This document shows, piece by piece, positions 4,909 through 5,314 of a stretch of 5,314 nucleotides of DNA. How positions within the stretch are numbered: position 1 is the stretch's first letter; every line of letters starts with the position of its first letter. Source of the DNA: Deltaproteobacteria bacterium (lineage in GTDB: Bacteria; Desulfobacterota; B13-G15); assembly GCA_003646585.1 (NCBI GenBank), contig QMLA01000088.1:1-5314 (forward strand). The letters run 5' to 3'. The notes beneath the pieces were generated by a model. The model saw only the letters and a program-made list of their open reading frames with translations, had not been told where the DNA came from and did no database searches. The translations under genes were made by a program, and so were the position numbers.

Positions 4909-5314
4909 TGCCACAGTTTCAGGAGCTCCAGCAGTCCGTAGATGGGGCATCACGTCTCCTTGATGAGGCGAATTTCGAAGACTTGCCCTCTCTGGGGCCG
5001 CTGCTGGAGAGGCTTGAGGGCCTCATCGATCTATGCAGGGGCTATCCGAGCGCGGAGGATCTGGCAAGGGCCCTTAAGGGCGTACTGGAGAAGGCCGTCT
5101 TCGAGGAGATCCCCCCCGAAAGGGCAAAAAGGCTCCTGCGGGAGGGACTCACGGCCTTAAAAGGGGTCAGTGAGGGAAGTCCTCCTTCAGAAGTCCTCCT
5201 TCAAGAATTGAAATCCCTGGGACTTCTGCCCGAGGAATATTCCTTCAGCCCCCCTCCTGAAGAAGGTCAGGACCTGCAAGGGCTGCTGGATGAGCTGGCG
5301 TACCGATTCCTCAC
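4908..5314 (+). CDS. Unidentified protein coupled to cheY, 3'-truncated; possibly the N-terminus of a CheA-like kinase
   Basis: An open frame of 135 codons starts at the ATG that overlaps the cheY stop and runs off the window without a stop. I do not recognise the family. Residues 15-87 look helical and amphipathic, with Leu/Glu/Arg-rich stretches SLGPLLERLEGLIDL (28-42), SAEDLARALKGVLEKAVFEE (48-67) and PERAKRLLREGLTALKGV (70-87). A Ser/Pro-containing linker follows (89-94), then another helix (95-106), a proline stretch SPPPEE (114-119) and a new helical start (QDLQGLLDELAYRFL). There is no signal peptide or membrane segment, so it should be cytoplasmic. Helical segments joined by proline linkers directly after cheY would fit the front of a CheA-type kinase or another CheY-interacting protein, but no Hpt histidine motif is visible, and CheZ features are not obvious. 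The SD is weak (AAGAAGAG), pointing to coupling with cheY. A 14-bp tandem repeat lies at 5176-5203. Confidence 0.75.
   Translation, partial: MPQFQELQQSVDGASRLLDEANFEDLPSLGPLLERLEGLIDLCRGYPSAEDLARALKGVLEKAVFEEIPPERAKRLLREGLTALKGVSEGSPPSEVLLQELKSLGLLPEEYSFSPPPEEGQDLQGLLDELAYRFL
5176..5203 (+). repeat. Exact 14-bp tandem duplication inside the terminal ORF
   Basis: GAAGTCCTCCTTCA occurs twice back to back (5176-5189 and 5190-5203). Because 14 is not a multiple of three, the copies are read in different frames: the first gives roughly Gly-Ser-Pro-Pro-Ser (residues 90-94), the second Glu-Val-Leu-Leu-Gln (95-99). Losing one copy would bring in a stop at 5258-5260; gaining one would bring in a stop formed at 5209-5211. 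Confidence 0.9.

Noticed and set aside
4942..5160. 72-codon + strand frame overlapping the terminal ORF
   Set aside because: Its composition (Arg/Trp/Ser-rich, no domain) fits an out-of-frame reading. The frame from 4908 stays open to the window end and is coupled to cheY.

Overview
The window is a compact, single-strand flagellar operon segment that runs into chemotaxis genes. All credible genes are on the + strand. It starts inside flgI (P-ring protein) and continues through flgJ (rod-binding domain only), flgM (anti-sigma-28), flgN (export chaperone), flgK and flgL (hook-filament junction proteins) and cheY. It ends inside an unrecognised ORF that is cut by the window edge. Junctions from flgI to flgK overlap by 1 or 4 bases (TGATG or ATGA). 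flgK-flgL is 4 bases apart, flgL-cheY is 39 bases apart, and cheY overlaps the last ORF by 1 base. There is no RNA gene, CRISPR array, mobile element or non-coding stretch over 300 bases.

Organism: P- and L-ring biogenesis implies a Gram-negative (diderm) flagellate. The order flgI-flgJ-flgM-flgN-flgK-flgL, the stand-alone rod-binding FlgJ, the strong preference for AGG arginine codons and the Glu/Lys/Arg-rich, purine-loaded coding strand suggest a Desulfobacterota (former Deltaproteobacteria) or related lineage, possibly thermophilic. This is inference from gene order and codon style; no marker gene is present.

Logic of the locus: flgI and flgJ belong to the earlier basal-body stage. At the end of flgJ, just after its conserved domain, lies a very good sigma-28 (FliA) promoter, TAAAGTTT-N11-GCCGATGG, immediately upstream of flgM. 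This would let the late block flgM-flgN-flgK-flgL, and perhaps cheY onward, be transcribed by the sigma factor that FlgM inhibits, giving an autogenous feedback loop. An 8-bp perfect inverted repeat (TTTTCCCC/GGGGAAAA) is interlaced with that promoter. FlgN is encoded directly before FlgK and FlgL, the two substrates it serves in characterised systems. CheY and the final ORF tie motor-switch signalling to the same transcription unit.

Most of the window is an ordinary flagellar locus. The points worth a second look are the promoter/dyad inside flgJ, cheY plus an unidentified protein where csrA/fliW often sit, and an exact 14-bp tandem duplication inside the terminal ORF whose two copies are read in different frames.
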